DNA of 5,294 nucleotides. It comes from an uncultured Clostridia bacterium. Its GTDB lineage: Bacteria; Bacillota_A; Clostridia; Christensenellales; CAG-138. Location: contig CAMYWS010000098.1 of the NCBI GenBank assembly GCA_947302865.1, forward strand, positions 1-5,294. The letters run 5' to 3'. Position numbers and translations under genes: made by a program. How positions within the stretch are numbered: position 1 is the stretch's first letter; each line of letters begins with the position of its first letter. This document shows, one piece after another, positions 4,670 to 5,294 of this stretch. The notes beneath the pieces are model-generated. The model was given only the letters and a program-made list of their open reading frames with translations, did no database searches and was not told where the DNA came from.

Positions 4670-5294
4670 ATGATAGGCATGGTAAAACAAAAGGCAAGTG
4701 ACGCACTGCGTTTCCAGTACTGGCCGATCGTCGGGATCGGGCTGCTCGCAGGCGTACTGAGCGGCGGCGGCACATTCTCGTTCAGCTACAATCAGGCAGG
4801 CACGGACGGTTTTCGCGAAGCGATCGGCAACAACGAACTGTTCAGACGGATCATGGGACTTTTGATCGGCATTGCGATCGCCGCAAGCCTGATCAGTCTT
4901 TTGTATACGTTCCTCGTCGGCAACGTGATCCGGGTCGGCAACGCAAAGATCCTTCTGTCCGCGTATCGGCACGAGCGCTTCCGCGTCACGGATCTGTTCG
5001 CGGGCTTTAAGCAGTACGGCAGACTGGTCGGCGCGATGGCGCTGTATACACTGTTTGTGACGCTCGGTATTCTCTGCTTCTTCGTGCCCGGCATCATCGT
5101 TGCGCTGGGACTCTTCGAAGTCCCGTATCTTCTGAGTGAAGATCCGTCGCTGTCCGGTATGGATGTGATCCGCCGTTCCTGGGAGGACATGCGGGGGCAC
5201 AAGGGCGAGCTGTTCGGTCTTGTCATGTCGTTCTTCGGCTGGATCATCCTGACGATCCTGACCTTCGGCGTCCTTGCGATCTTCTACACGGGAC
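4670..5294 (+). CDS. DUF975-family integral membrane protein, 3'-truncated
   Basis: The frame is open from ATG 4670 to the end of the window (208 codons visible), so the C-terminus is missing. The protein starts MIGMVKQKASDALRFQYW and shows hydrophobic segments at about residues 18-34, 61-84, 118-149 and 182-206. The layout fits DUF975: a soluble-facing stretch VTDLFAGFKQYGRL (106-119), a VPGIIVALGLFEVPYLLSEDPS segment in two parts (139-150 and 151-160), RRSWEDMRGHKGELF (168-182) and the closing SFFGWIIL (187-194). The function of this family is not established; members are common in Firmicutes and often described simply as integral membrane proteins. It begins 29 bases after the deacetylase stop with no terminator between them, so the two are probably co-transcribed from the promoter near 3365. 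Family assignment is from recalled pattern, not a search. Confidence 0.8.
   Translation, partial: MIGMVKQKASDALRFQYWPIVGIGLLAGVLSGGGTFSFSYNQAGTDGFREAIGNNELFRRIMGLLIGIAIAASLISLLYTFLVGNVIRVGNAKILLSAYRHERFRVTDLFAGFKQYGRLVGAMALYTLFVTLGILCFFVPGIIVALGLFEVPYLLSEDPSLSGMDVIRRSWEDMRGHKGELFGLVMSFFGWIILTILTFGVLAIFYTG

Noticed and set aside
4547..5200. - strand frame of 217 codons overlapping the deacetylase end and the DUF975 gene
   Set aside because: The + strand frame across 4670-5294 is uninterrupted, has a good ribosome binding site and shows hydrophobic DUF975 segments. The - strand product is composition-driven.

Overview
The window reads as chromosome from a GC-rich, spore-forming member of the Firmicutes (class Clostridia or close to it). 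The clues are a YlbJ/SpoVV-type sporulation membrane protein, strong GGAGG-type ribosome binding sites, a lipoprotein polysaccharide deacetylase with a long Thr-Pro/Glu-Pro linker, a DUF975 membrane protein, and codons that mostly end in G or C. The genus cannot be fixed from the sequence alone. I see no rRNA, tRNA, CRISPR array, insertion sequence, phage gene or attachment site.

Layout. (1) At the left edge, an M42-type metallo-aminopeptidase on the + strand lacks its N-terminus and ends at 951, followed by a clean intrinsic terminator (967-993). (2) Bases 994-1350 separate convergent genes. They hold a possible folded RNA closed by a perfect 10-bp inverted repeat (997-1006 with 1083-1092) and, directly behind it, a possible 40-codon glycine-rich reading frame. 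Both are tentative. (3) On the - strand, a patatin-like phospholipase (3303 down to 2515) is followed 39 bases later by ylbJ/spoVV (2475 down to 1351), probably as one operon. (4) Bases 3304-3434 are a divergent control region. It has a convincing vegetative-type promoter for the + strand, a weaker sigma-E-like candidate for the - strand operon, and a short dyad between them. (5) On the + strand, a lipoprotein polysaccharide deacetylase (3435-4640) is followed after 29 bases by a DUF975 membrane protein that runs off the right edge.

How the genes fit together. The patatin/ylbJ pair recalls the neighbouring ylbJ and ylbK genes of Bacillus subtilis, here in the opposite order. YlbJ (SpoVV) is a mother-cell membrane protein needed for dipicolinic acid movement during spore formation, so this half of the window is probably a sporulation locus. 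The divergent deacetylase would act on the outer surface, on peptidoglycan or another N-acetylated glycan. Its NodB core deviates from the standard FDDG motif in a way that resembles sporulation-type (PdaB-like) deacetylases, so a spore or envelope role is possible, but its promoter looks vegetative. Most of the window is ordinary housekeeping and sporulation sequence. I do not see a clear new defence or mobile system. The least explained stretch is the 997-1217 RNA-like structure plus small frame.
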